Shown here: one piece after another, positions 1 to 6,951 of the stretch
Position numbering within the stretch: the stretch's first letter is position 1
Layout: each line of letters opens with the position of its first letter
Origin: Desulfobacterales bacterium
Lineage (GTDB): Bacteria; Desulfobacterota; Desulfobacteria; Desulfobacterales; JAUCGF01
NCBI GenBank assembly: GCA_029940345.1
Contig: JAOZRC010000190.1
Location: forward strand, 1 to 8,785
Length of the DNA stretch: 8,785 nt
Direction: 5' to 3'
Notes under the pieces: generated by a model
The model's database searches: none
What the model saw: the letters and a program-made list of their open reading frames with translations, nothing else
What the model was told of the DNA's origin: nothing
Program-made: the position numbers and the translations under genes

Positions 1-1
1 T

Positions 2-1408
2 CTGAAGCGTGATTGCTCTGCATGTCATCTTAAAGAAAGCGCTTATGAAGTGATCCCCGGCACACTCAAAGACGCCGCTAAAAATATTGATCGCCTTTCA
101 CCTAAGTTTAAGCGGTTAAAAGATGTCAGTAAAAAAGAGGTCATGGACATTTACCATGAATCTTGCATCGGATGCCATCGGGAAATGAAAGCGGATGGTG
201 TAAAAACCGGTCCCCAGGAATGCGGCCAGTGCCATAACGGTGAAATTCCGCCCTCTTCCTGGAAACAACTCAACTTCGATCAATCCCTTCATTATCGACA
301 CTCCCTGGCACAATCGGATAAATGTGGCAAGTGCCATCACGAATACGACGAGAAAAATAAAAAATTAATCTATAATAAAGGTAAAGAAGGCTCCTGCCGC
401 TATTGCCACGGCCAGGAAACCGAAGAAAATCGTGTTTCCATGCGTACGGCATCCCATGTTGCATGTATCAATTGTCATCGAGATACAATTGCCCAAAAAC
501 TGAAAGCGGGGCCGATAGACTGCGCCGGTTGCCATGATGCCGAAGCGCAAAAAAAGATCGTCAAAATCGACAATGTTCCACGGTATGCACGCAACCAACC
601 GGACGCGGCCATGATCACTAACGGAGCCGAAGAATCTGCCGCACGGATGAATTTCACACCATTCAACCACAAATCACATGAAAGCTATAATGCCAGTTGC
701 CGTGATTGTCATCACGCCAATCTGGAAGCCTGCGGAACATGTCATACGCTGAAAGGCATAAAAGAAGGTGCGGGGGTGAACATCGAACAAGCCATGCATC
801 AACCTGACGCCCTGATGAGCTGTCAGGGATGTCATGTCAGACAGCAGAACAAGCCGGAATGCGCCGGATGTCATTTTATGATCGAAAAACGACGCTCCCA
901 GGCAAACTCATCCGCTTGTCTTAAATGTCATCAATCACCGCCGAAGTCTGCCAAAGCACAGGCGACAACACCGCTTTCAAAAGAGGCGTCCCAAGCGATG
1001 GCAGCCGCTATGCTTGAAAAAAAACAGCCCTTTGGCAATACATTTAAAGATGAAAATATTCCTGAAAAAGTAGTTATTAAACAGATGATGGACAAATATG
1101 GGCCGGTTGAATTTCCGCATCGCAAAATTGTCCATACGTTGGCTAAACAGGTGGATGCGAATAAACTGGCGGCCAATTTCCACAGTGGCGATGATACGAT
1201 TTGCCAAGGGTGCCACCATAACGCCCCGGCTTCGGCAACACCGCCGAAATGTGGCAACTGCCATAGTAGCAAGCAGTTATTTAACGCTCAGGACCTGCCC
1301 CGGCCAAGCTTAAAGGGCGTCTATCATATTCAATGTATGGGATGCCATCAGAAAATGGGGCTTGAAAAAACAACCGGTTGCACCGATTGTCATAAAGAAA
1401 TAAAGTAA
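2..1408 (+). CDS. hmcA: HmcA, 16-haem periplasmic cytochrome c of the Hmc complex (5'-partial)
   Basis: Electron-entry subunit of the Hmc transmembrane complex; in sulfate reducers it exchanges electrons in the periplasm with type I cytochrome c3. The frame is open to the window edge, so the N-terminus and signal peptide are missing; 468 residues are visible. I count 16 CXXCH haem-binding motifs: CSACH, CIGCH, CGQCH, CGKCH, CRYCH, CINCH, CAGCH, CRDCH, CGTCH, CQGCH, CAGCH, CLKCH, then after a haem-free stretch of about 100 residues CQGCH, CGNCH, CMGCH and CTDCH. The D. vulgaris protein also has 16 haems and shares landmarks seen here such as AMHQPD and FPHRKIV. The first haem site lies at positions 14-28, upstream of the GTG at 50, so that GTG is internal. 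From the family's length (about 545 residues) roughly 80 residues are missing. It is followed 29 bp later by hmcB. Confidence 0.96.
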   Translation: MKRDCSACHLKESAYEVIPGTLKDAAKNIDRLSPKFKRLKDVSKKEVMDIYHESCIGCHREMKADGVKTGPQECGQCHNGEIPPSSWKQLNFDQSLHYRHSLAQSDKCGKCHHEYDEKNKKLIYNKGKEGSCRYCHGQETEENRVSMRTASHVACINCHRDTIAQKLKAGPIDCAGCHDAEAQKKIVKIDNVPRYARNQPDAAMITNGAEESAARMNFTPFNHKSHESYNASCRDCHHANLEACGTCHTLKGIKEGAGVNIEQAMHQPDALMSCQGCHVRQQNKPECAGCHFMIEKRRSQANSSACLKCHQSPPKSAKAQATTPLSKEASQAMAAAMLEKKQPFGNTFKDENIPEKVVIKQMMDKYGPVEFPHRKIVHTLAKQVDANKLAANFHSGDDTICQGCHHNAPASATPPKCGNCHSSKQLFNAQDLPRPSLKGVYHIQCMGCHQKMGLEKTTGCTDCHKEIK

Positions 1409-1437
1409 AAAAACATAAAAATTTATCAAGGGGTTTA

Positions 1438-2529
1438 ATGATGTCCGTTTCAAGAAGAAAGTTTCTCGGATGGTTGGGCGCAGCAGGCGCAGGCGTCATT
1501 TCCGGCGGTGCTGCTAACGCGGCTTCCAATAAGCATTTCAAGGGGTATCCTGATAGTCTGGGCGTCTTGCACGATACGACTTTATGCGTCGGCTGCCGTT
1601 CCTGCGAAGCGGCGTGCAATAAAGTCAACGCATTGCCGGCGCCCCAGCAGGATTTTACAGACACAACCGTTTTGGAGCGCAAGCGTCGCACCGATTCCGC
1701 CGCATTTACGGTGGTTAACCGTTTTAAGCAATCCGAATCCGACAAACAACCGGTGTTTGTCAAAAAACAGTGCAACCACTGCCTTGAACCGGCTTGCGCT
1801 TCAGTCTGTTTTGTGGGCGCGTTTAAAAAATCACCGCAAGGCGCAGTGATATATGATGAATCGGTTTGCGTAGGATGCCGTTACTGCATGATTGCCTGTC
1901 CGTTTGAAATCCCGGCGTATGAATATGATAAAGCCCTGACGCCGCGTGTTGTCAAATGCACGATGTGCCATCCGCGTGTGCTTGAAGGCAAACTGCCCGG
2001 ATGCGTTGAGGCGTGTCCGAAGGAAGCGCTTCTGTTTGGCGATCGCGACAAACTGATCAAGGCGGCTCGCAAACGCATTGAAAGATTTCCAGAACGTTAT
2101 GTCGATCATATTTATGGTGAACATGAAATGGGCGGAACCAGTTGGCTTTATCTCTCCGGGAGTTCATTTGAACAGATCGGCATGCGCGAAGATCTGGGCG
2201 TTACGCCGGCTCCGAAATTCACCGAGGGGATCCTGGGCGCGGTGCCGGTTGTAGCGGGATTGTGGCCGGTATTGCTGACAGGCATCTATGCGGTTTCCAA
2301 ACGCAAAGATAAAGTTGCCCAGGAAGAGCAATCCCAGGCAGTATCGGAAGCTGTCACCCAGGCCGAATCGCAGGCGGATGCAAAACTGAAAAAAGCATTG
2401 GCTCTGGCTAAGAAAGAAAAGGAGATGGCGGTTAAAAAAGAGGTTAAAAAAGCGCTGGACAAAGCCACCCTGGCTAAAAAAGAGGCTAAAAAGAAGGCTC
2501 AGGAAGAAGCAACTGACGCAGAAAAGTAA
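1438..2529 (+). CDS. hmcB: HmcB, Tat-exported four-cluster ferredoxin subunit with membrane anchor
   Basis: Periplasmic iron-sulfur subunit that should relay electrons between HmcA and the membrane subunits. A twin-arginine signal (SRRKFLG, residues 5-11) precedes a hydrophobic Gly/Ala stretch. Sixteen cysteines form four [4Fe-4S] sets: C50/53/56/60, C112/115/120/124, C144/147/150/154 and C174/177/189/193, the DmsB/NrfC-type pattern. A single hydrophobic segment at about 265-286, ended by SKRKDK, looks like a membrane anchor. Residues 288-363 are a Lys/Ala/Glu-rich tail that may form a helix or coiled coil. Length (363) is near the roughly 370 of D. vulgaris HmcB. Two adjacent ATG codons open the frame (1438 and 1441). 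The AAGGGG at 1428-1433 is only 4 nt from the first but 7 nt from the second, so the second may be the true start. hmcC follows after 16 bp. Confidence 0.95.
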   Translation: MMSVSRRKFLGWLGAAGAGVISGGAANAASNKHFKGYPDSLGVLHDTTLCVGCRSCEAACNKVNALPAPQQDFTDTTVLERKRRTDSAAFTVVNRFKQSESDKQPVFVKKQCNHCLEPACASVCFVGAFKKSPQGAVIYDESVCVGCRYCMIACPFEIPAYEYDKALTPRVVKCTMCHPRVLEGKLPGCVEACPKEALLFGDRDKLIKAARKRIERFPERYVDHIYGEHEMGGTSWLYLSGSSFEQIGMREDLGVTPAPKFTEGILGAVPVVAGLWPVLLTGIYAVSKRKDKVAQEEQSQAVSEAVTQAESQADAKLKKALALAKKEKEMAVKKEVKKALDKATLAKKEAKKKAQEEATDAEK

Positions 2530-2531
2530 TT

Positions 2532-2538
2532 AAGGAGG
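2532..2538 (+). promoter_or_regulatory. Strong Shine-Dalgarno site of hmcC
   Basis: AAGGAGG lies 7 nt before the ATG at 2546 and directly after the hmcB stop at 2527-2529. It fixes the hmcC start and suggests efficient translation of this membrane subunit compared with the weaker sites of its neighbours. Confidence 0.8.
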
Positions 2539-2545
2539 ATTTTCG

Positions 2546-3739
2546 ATGTCTGAAGAAGCGGTCTTGAACACGAACCCGATAACACCGCCGGCGCAATCAC
2601 TCTATACACCGTTTAATGTGGTAGCCGGCATCATTCTTATTGTAGGGTTTATCGTCACCATCCTGAGATTCACTGGCGGATTGGGTGCGGTGACAAACCT
2701 GAATGACAATTATCCCTGGGGCATATGGATCGGTTTTGATCTCCTGGCCGGTGTAGCCTTGGCAGCCGGCGGTTTTGTCACTTCGGCGGCCGTCTATATT
2801 TTTGGTATGAAACGTTATCACAGTGCGGTGCGCCCCGCAATTTTAACCGGCTTTTTAGGATACGCCCTGGTCGTTATCGCGCTTCACTATGATGTGGGAC
2901 GCCCTTGGCGTTTGCCCTATCCGTTCATTGCCCAGCAAGGCACAACGTCGATTCTTTTTGAAGTGGCGGCTTGCGTGGCACTGTATTTAACGGTGTTGTT
3001 TATCGAATTCTCACCGGCGGCCATGGAATGGCTCGGTTTAAGAAGAGCGCGCAATATCGTTATTAAGCTCACTATGGTGCTGACTATTTTCGGCGTTATT
3101 CTTTCAACGCTGCATCAGTCTTCTTTAGGGGCTATGTTTTTAATAGCGCCATCCAAGCTTCATCCGCTCTGGTATTCCAGCCATCTGCCGGTGTACTTTT
3201 TTATATCAAGCATCATCGCCGGTCTTTCCATGGTCATTTTTGAAAGTTCGCTGTCTCATCGTTATTTCGCTCATAAGATGGACCAGACTCATCTGGATGA
3301 AAAAGAGGGCGTCGCTTTTGGTTTCGCCAAAGCGGCAGCGCTGGTTCTGTTCGGCTATTTTGCCATCAAAGTGGTTGGCATCGCCATGGACAACAATTGG
3401 CATTACCTGACAACCGGTTACGGTGCCTGGTTTCTGGTGGAAATGTTAGGTTTTGTAGCGCTGCCCTGCTTTCTGTATGCGGTTGGGGCGCGTGAAAAAA
3501 ATCTGAATTTGATAAAATGGACATCCGCCCTGGCCGTATTGGGGATCGTCCTTAACCGGTTGAATATCTGTGTGATCGCTTTTAACTACCATCTGCCTTC
3601 GGATGAAAAATACGTCCCCCACTGGATGGAAATTGCGATTTCGCTTTTTGTTGTTACGCTGGGCGTGGTCGCTTTCCGCTTTATCGTAACCCGTATGCCG
3701 ATTTTGTATGCGCATCCAGATTATCAAGAGGAACATTAA
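2546..3739 (+). CDS. hmcC: HmcC, NrfD/PsrC-family integral membrane subunit
   Basis: Polytopic membrane subunit of the Hmc complex. NrfD/PsrC-family proteins partner with four-cluster ferredoxins and connect them to the quinone pool or to further membrane carriers; HmcB directly upstream is that partner. The 397 residues contain about ten hydrophobic segments by eye, roughly at 24-42, 60-85, 98-115, 133-155, 172-190, 211-235, 261-280, 295-315, 328-348 and 363-385. The N-terminal motif LNDNYPWGIWIGFDLLAGVA (residues 52-71) is the NrfD signature around the first two helices. No signal peptide is seen, as expected. The start is set by a near-ideal Shine-Dalgarno 7 nt upstream. The gene stops only 5 bp before the inverted-repeat element that separates it from hmcD. 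Which quinone, if any, is used cannot be read from the sequence. Confidence 0.95.
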   Translation: MSEEAVLNTNPITPPAQSLYTPFNVVAGIILIVGFIVTILRFTGGLGAVTNLNDNYPWGIWIGFDLLAGVALAAGGFVTSAAVYIFGMKRYHSAVRPAILTGFLGYALVVIALHYDVGRPWRLPYPFIAQQGTTSILFEVAACVALYLTVLFIEFSPAAMEWLGLRRARNIVIKLTMVLTIFGVILSTLHQSSLGAMFLIAPSKLHPLWYSSHLPVYFFISSIIAGLSMVIFESSLSHRYFAHKMDQTHLDEKEGVAFGFAKAAALVLFGYFAIKVVGIAMDNNWHYLTTGYGAWFLVEMLGFVALPCFLYAVGAREKNLNLIKWTSALAVLGIVLNRLNICVIAFNYHLPSDEKYVPHWMEIAISLFVVTLGVVAFRFIVTRMPILYAHPDYQEEH

Positions 3740-3744
3740 AACTC

Positions 3745-3832
3745 GTCTGAATCAGAATATTCGAAGGAGTGCTAAACTTACAGTTTAACATAATTCTGAA
3801 CATTCTAAAATTCTGTAAATTCTGATTCAGAC
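3745..3832. repeat. 88-bp intergenic element with perfect 14-bp inverted ends
   Basis: The ends GTCTGAATCAGAAT (3745-3758) and ATTCTGATTCAGAC (3819-3832) are exact reverse complements. Inside is a second small palindrome, TAAACT-TAC-AGTTTA (3773-3787). The right half carries four ATTCT units starting at 3793, 3802, 3810 and 3819, a spacing of 8-9 bp. The element fills nearly all of the 121-bp hmcC-hmcD spacer, starting 5 bp after the hmcC stop and ending 28 bp before the hmcD start. It looks like a small non-autonomous mobile or REP-like repeat; an attenuator or mRNA-processing hairpin inside the operon is the alternative. No target-site duplication is evident. Confidence 0.75.
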
Positions 3833-3860
3833 AATGATAAATAAAAAAGAGGTTGAAGTT

Positions 3861-3986
3861 ATGGAATTTTATACATTGCAGGAATTTTTAACCTACACCA
3901 AAGGCATCGCCTATCTGCTTATCGTTGCCATTCTTGTCTCCGTCACCGGTTTTTGGCTGTTTCTGACGGATAGGGATGAGGACTAA
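3861..3986 (+). CDS. hmcD: HmcD, 41-residue single-helix membrane subunit
   Basis: Small membrane peptide of the Hmc complex, lying exactly where hmcD is expected between hmcC and hmcE. The product starts MEFYTLQEFLTYTKGIAYLL and ends FWLFLTDRDED. It has one hydrophobic helix at about residues 15-35 with an acidic/charged C-terminus, and no cysteines or histidines, so it binds no obvious cofactor. D. vulgaris HmcD is a similarly short one-helix protein whose role is unclear, probably structural. A GAGG-type ribosome site (3849-3852) sits 8 nt before the ATG. The gene is easily missed because of its size. Identity rests mainly on position, size and the single helix, since so short a sequence carries little family signal. 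Confidence 0.9.
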   Translation: MEFYTLQEFLTYTKGIAYLLIVAILVSVTGFWLFLTDRDED

Positions 3987-4031
3987 TCACTTAAGATTTT
4001 CAGGAATGCATTAGCATGCAAGGAGTGACAA

Positions 4032-4709
4032 ATGTATGAATTTTTAACCGGCCCGGCGGCAATAGCAGCGTCAGGCATTTTTTTCATCGGATTGATTGTC
4101 CGTGTTATTTTCTACATTCGCGGACTGCATTGGCAGATGGATCGGGTGACTTACACCGTGAATGTCAGCTATGGAATCAAGGGTGCCTTGCGCTCCGTCA
4201 TCGCTTGGATTTTCCCTTTCGGTTCAGTGGGATGGCGGGCAAAGCCGGGCATTACATTCATGTTTTTTATTTTCCATTTCGGTCTGCTGTTCACGCCGCT
4301 TTTTCTACAAGCGCATAACTTCCTGCTAAAAGAGCGTTGGGGTTTCAGCTTGTGGACGATTTCCGATCCTGCTGCCGATCTGTTGACGATTCTCACCCTG
4401 GTGGCAGCCTTTTTCCTGGTTCTGCGAAGAATTGCGTTGGCGGAAGTGCGCATTCTCACCAGCGTGTATGACTATGTTCTTTTAGCTGTCACCGTGGCGC
4501 CATTTTTAACCGGCTTGCTGGCATTTCATCAGGTTTGGAACTATCATTTCTGGCTGATGGCGCATATTATCTGTGGTGAAATTATGCTTATCTGCATCCC
4601 GTTTACCAAGCTGTCTCATATCGTCTTGTTCTTCTGCTCGCGCGTTCAACTGGGTATGGATTTCGGTATCAAACGAGGCGGTATGAAAGGCAAAGGCTTT
4701 GCCTGGTAA
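4032..4709 (+). CDS. hmcE: HmcE, NarI/DsrM-type cytochrome b-like membrane subunit
   Basis: Membrane subunit resembling the gamma subunit of respiratory nitrate reductase (NarI) and DsrM. In this family it carries haem b and contacts the quinone pool. The 225 residues (D. vulgaris HmcE is about 226) show hydrophobic segments at about 8-29, 73-93, 115-133, 145-165 and 173-203. Candidate haem-ligand histidines within or near them are H82, H95, H166, H178 and H196. The PFTKLSH motif (190-196) at the last helix is the typical NarI-like ending. A clear AAGGAG (4020-4025) lies 6 nt before the ATG. hmcD ends 45 bp upstream and hmcF starts 56 bp downstream, consistent with one operon. Which histidines bind haem, and how many haems are bound, is inference. 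Confidence 0.93.
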   Translation: MYEFLTGPAAIAASGIFFIGLIVRVIFYIRGLHWQMDRVTYTVNVSYGIKGALRSVIAWIFPFGSVGWRAKPGITFMFFIFHFGLLFTPLFLQAHNFLLKERWGFSLWTISDPAADLLTILTLVAAFFLVLRRIALAEVRILTSVYDYVLLAVTVAPFLTGLLAFHQVWNYHFWLMAHIICGEIMLICIPFTKLSHIVLFFCSRVQLGMDFGIKRGGMKGKGFAW

Positions 4710-4765
4710 CGTTAAGCAGGTTATTATATTAAAAATTCAGATTATATACAGACTGAGGGTAAAAA

Positions 4766-6148
4766 ATGGCTGAAGGAAAACTCTGCAATCGAAAGACAGT
4801 GGACACCAAAGAGTACTTGAACGCTCTTTTGGCGGATAAAAGCGGTAAACAATACTATAAGGAAATGGAAGAGCTGGATGTTGATACGGATAAGTTGCGG
4901 ACAACACTCAAGGCATCCTTGAAATCACGGTTGCGAACATGGCTTGAAATATGCGCCCACTGTGGTATGTGTGCGGACAGTTGTTTTCTTTATCTCGCTA
5001 ATAATCGAGACCCTGAGCAGGTGCCGTCTTTTAAAATCCAGTCAACCTTGGGCGAGATTGTCAAACGCAAAGGCAATGTGGATAATAAGTTCATGCGCAT
5101 GGTCATGGATACGGCCTGGTCGAAATGCACCTGTTGCAGCCGCTGCGGTTCTTTTTGTCCTTTCGGCATTGATATGGGCATTATGTTCGGTTATCTCAGG
5201 GGTCTCTGTTTTTCCCAGGGCTTTGTACCGTGGGAATTGAAAATCGGTACCGGAATGCATCGTATCTTCCGAGCGCAAATGGATATCACCAGTGAAGATT
5301 GGGTGGACACATGTGAATGGATGGCGGAAGAGTATGAAGATGACTGGCCCGGCCTGGCCATTCCCGTGGATAAAGTGAATGCCGATATCATGTACACCCT
5401 GAATGCACGCGAACCCAAGCATTATCCCGAGGATATCGCCGAAGCGGCAATTCTTTTCCATCTGGCTGGTGAGAATTGGACAGTGCCAAGTGAGGGCTGG
5501 GAGCAAACCAACCTGGCGATGTTTGCCGGTGACTGGGCCGCGTGCAAAATGCAGGTGGAATCGGTTTACGACGCCATGAACCGTTTGAAACCCAAACGTA
5601 TGGTGGGTACGGAGTGCGGCCATGCTCATCGCTCCACCGTAATTGAAGGGCCTTACTGGGCCGGGCTAGAAACCGGTAAAACACCCGTTAAAAGCATTCA
5701 TTACGTGGAATGGGTGGCCGAAGCCCTCAGAACCGGTAAACTGAAAATCGATCCGGCCAAAAAAATAAAAGAACCGGTGACGTATCAGGATTCATGCAAT
5801 TATATTCGCAACGGCGGCTTGAAAGATATTTCCCGTGAAATTATGAGCTATATCGCCGAAGATTTCCGTGAAATGAGCCCCAACCGAGAGCATAATTTTT
5901 GTTGCGGCGGCGGCGGTGGATTCAACGGTATCGGACGCTATCGCCAGCAACGCAATGCCGGCCTGCAAATCAAACGGCAACAGATTTTGGACACCGGAGC
6001 CAAACTGGTGATTTCACCTTGCCATAACTGTTGGGATGCCATCCGCGATATGGAAGAAGTTTTCAAAGACGGCATCCGTTGGTCATTTCTGAAACCGCTT
6101 TTGATTAATATGGTTGAAGTTCCGGAGCATCTGAAACCGGAAGATTAA
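4766..6148 (+). CDS. hmcF: HmcF, cytoplasmic HdrD-like iron-sulfur protein with CCG domain
   Basis: Cytoplasm-facing catalytic or electron-transfer subunit of the Hmc complex, related to heterodisulfide reductase HdrD/HdrB and DsrK. The 460 residues (D. vulgaris about 461) have no signal peptide. Two N-terminal [4Fe-4S] sets are visible: C63/66/69/73 and C121/124/127/131, with an extra C123. The C-terminal CCG domain has C344, then C379-C380 followed by a glycine run, then C419/C422. The spacings of 34 and 38 residues are close to the CX31-38CCX34-37CXXC rule for a non-cubane [4Fe-4S] site. A first CCG domain appears degenerate, keeping ECGHAHR around C284 but no CC pair. The start has a weak GAGGG site 6 nt upstream. 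Its physiological cytoplasmic partner is not established. It is the last hmc gene; the palindromic repeat begins 8 bp after its stop. Confidence 0.95.
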   Translation: MAEGKLCNRKTVDTKEYLNALLADKSGKQYYKEMEELDVDTDKLRTTLKASLKSRLRTWLEICAHCGMCADSCFLYLANNRDPEQVPSFKIQSTLGEIVKRKGNVDNKFMRMVMDTAWSKCTCCSRCGSFCPFGIDMGIMFGYLRGLCFSQGFVPWELKIGTGMHRIFRAQMDITSEDWVDTCEWMAEEYEDDWPGLAIPVDKVNADIMYTLNAREPKHYPEDIAEAAILFHLAGENWTVPSEGWEQTNLAMFAGDWAACKMQVESVYDAMNRLKPKRMVGTECGHAHRSTVIEGPYWAGLETGKTPVKSIHYVEWVAEALRTGKLKIDPAKKIKEPVTYQDSCNYIRNGGLKDISREIMSYIAEDFREMSPNREHNFCCGGGGGFNGIGRYRQQRNAGLQIKRQQILDTGAKLVISPCHNCWDAIRDMEEVFKDGIRWSFLKPLLINMVEVPEHLKPED

Positions 6149-6156
6149 TTACCAGG

Positions 6157-6358
6157 TGTAGGGTGGGCAATGTTTTGGCATTTACCAAGTTTATGGCTGA
6201 TGATTAGGCAAAGCCAAAGGGCTCGTTAAATGAAACAACCTTTGCCCACCATGATTTATTAAACGGTGGGCAAAGGCCGCTTCCTTTAACAAAATATGCA
6301 ACAGCGCCCAATCATCATCTATAAAACAGGTAAGCGTAAAAACCTTGCCCACCCTACA
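6157..6358. repeat. 202-bp palindromic MITE/REP-like element with TGTAGGGTGGGCAA ends
   Basis: The terminal 14 bp are exact inverted copies: TGTAGGGTGGGCAA at 6157-6170 and TTGCCCACCCTACA at 6345-6358. Further nested arms share the same centre (6257.5) with no indels: 6198-6209 with 6306-6317 (11 of 12 pairs), 6225-6230 with 6285-6290, and CCTTTGCCCACC (6239-6250) with GGTGGGCAAAGG (6265-6276) around a 14-nt loop. It contains no credible ORF. The form fits a miniature inverted-repeat element or large REP-type palindrome. It starts 8 bp after the hmcF stop, so it may also act as a transcript-end or mRNA-stabilising hairpin, though no U-tract follows the inner stem. No target duplication is evident. 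Confidence 0.85.
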
Positions 6359-6412
6359 TTGCAGCTATTGCATAGGTCGAAATTTTTCAATTTGTAAGTT
6401 AAAACTTTCACG

Positions 6413-6949
6413 ATGAACAAAATACTGCTAAAAAAGAACGGCTCCATCGCGCATAATGGCAAAACTGCCGATGATGATCCGCTGATGTTTTTAGGTTTCG
6501 GGATCACGCTCGAAGGCGGTTATACATTGCGGAGCTTCTTCCAGCTTTTTGAACGCCATGAGATACTGGCGCGTTTGAATGCGTTTTTTGTGACTTTCCG
6601 AGAACAATACGATGAAAGTCCTTCGGAAAATTGTCTGTACGATGGCTTCGACCATCTTGAATTTGCCAAAGTCGTCGAAATGGTGGGTTTTCCCGGCAAA
6701 CCGCGTCTTGAGATTTATCATTCCCTTCGTGGGATTCATAAAGATGAAACGGTTGAGATCAAAACGATCACACTGGACAATCTATTGGATATGCCGTTTA
6801 AATTAGGTAATCTTAAACACATCGTTTTCGGGGATTCGGTTGATATTTTCGAGTTTGAAGCGGCTTTCACCTTATTTGAATTTATTGATGGCGTTTTATG
6901 GGATCTGAGTTTTCAAGGAACGCTCATGGCCTGTGAACTAAGGAGGTAA
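6413..6949 (+). CDS. Uncharacterised 178-residue protein coupled to the universal stress gene
   Basis: I do not recognise this family. The product is soluble-looking, with no signal peptide or membrane helix and two cysteines (C74, C175) that form no metal motif. It has a mixed pattern: a Gly-rich strand region (FLGFGITLEGGYTLRSFFQL, residues 26-45), an amphipathic helical stretch (42-66), and an acidic aromatic-rich C-terminal third. The frame is closed by TAA at 6395-6397, so the start is at or after 6413; no good ribosome site precedes that ATG, and M25 is an alternative start. Its last codons and stop contain the AAGGAGG of the next gene, and the 2-bp spacing indicates translational coupling with the Usp. 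Its base composition resembles its neighbours. A partner or regulatory role with the Usp/receiver genes is inference from context only. Confidence 0.75.
   Translation: MNKILLKKNGSIAHNGKTADDDPLMFLGFGITLEGGYTLRSFFQLFERHEILARLNAFFVTFREQYDESPSENCLYDGFDHLEFAKVVEMVGFPGKPRLEIYHSLRGIHKDETVEIKTITLDNLLDMPFKLGNLKHIVFGDSVDIFEFEAAFTLFEFIDGVLWDLSFQGTLMACELRR
6940..6946 (+). promoter_or_regulatory. Ribosome site of usp overlapping the 3' end of the 178-aa gene
   Basis: AAGGAGG forms the last codons of the upstream gene just before its TAA (6947-6949) and sits 5 nt from the usp ATG at 6952. Ribosomes ending the first gene are placed to start the second. Confidence 0.8.
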
Positions 6950-6951
6950 AA

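Noticed and set aside
1281..1775. 164-residue open frame on the minus strand
   Set aside because: It lies antisense across the hmcA end and hmcB start, both strongly supported by haem and cluster motifs, and has no recognisable domain.
3793..3823. Four ATTCT units at 8-9 bp spacing as a CRISPR-like or iteron array
   Set aside because: Units are far too short and irregular for CRISPR, and there is no replication gene nearby; they are better seen as part of the inverted-repeat element.
5042..5629. 195-residue open frame on the minus strand
   Set aside because: It is fully antisense to hmcF, whose cysteine motifs are intact; the product shows only the mirrored composition of that gene.
6368..6397. 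Possible promoter before the 178-aa gene (TTGCAT with a downstream AT-rich block)
   Set aside because: The -35-like hexamer has no acceptable -10 partner at 16-18 bp; AT-rich spacers here would give such matches by chance.
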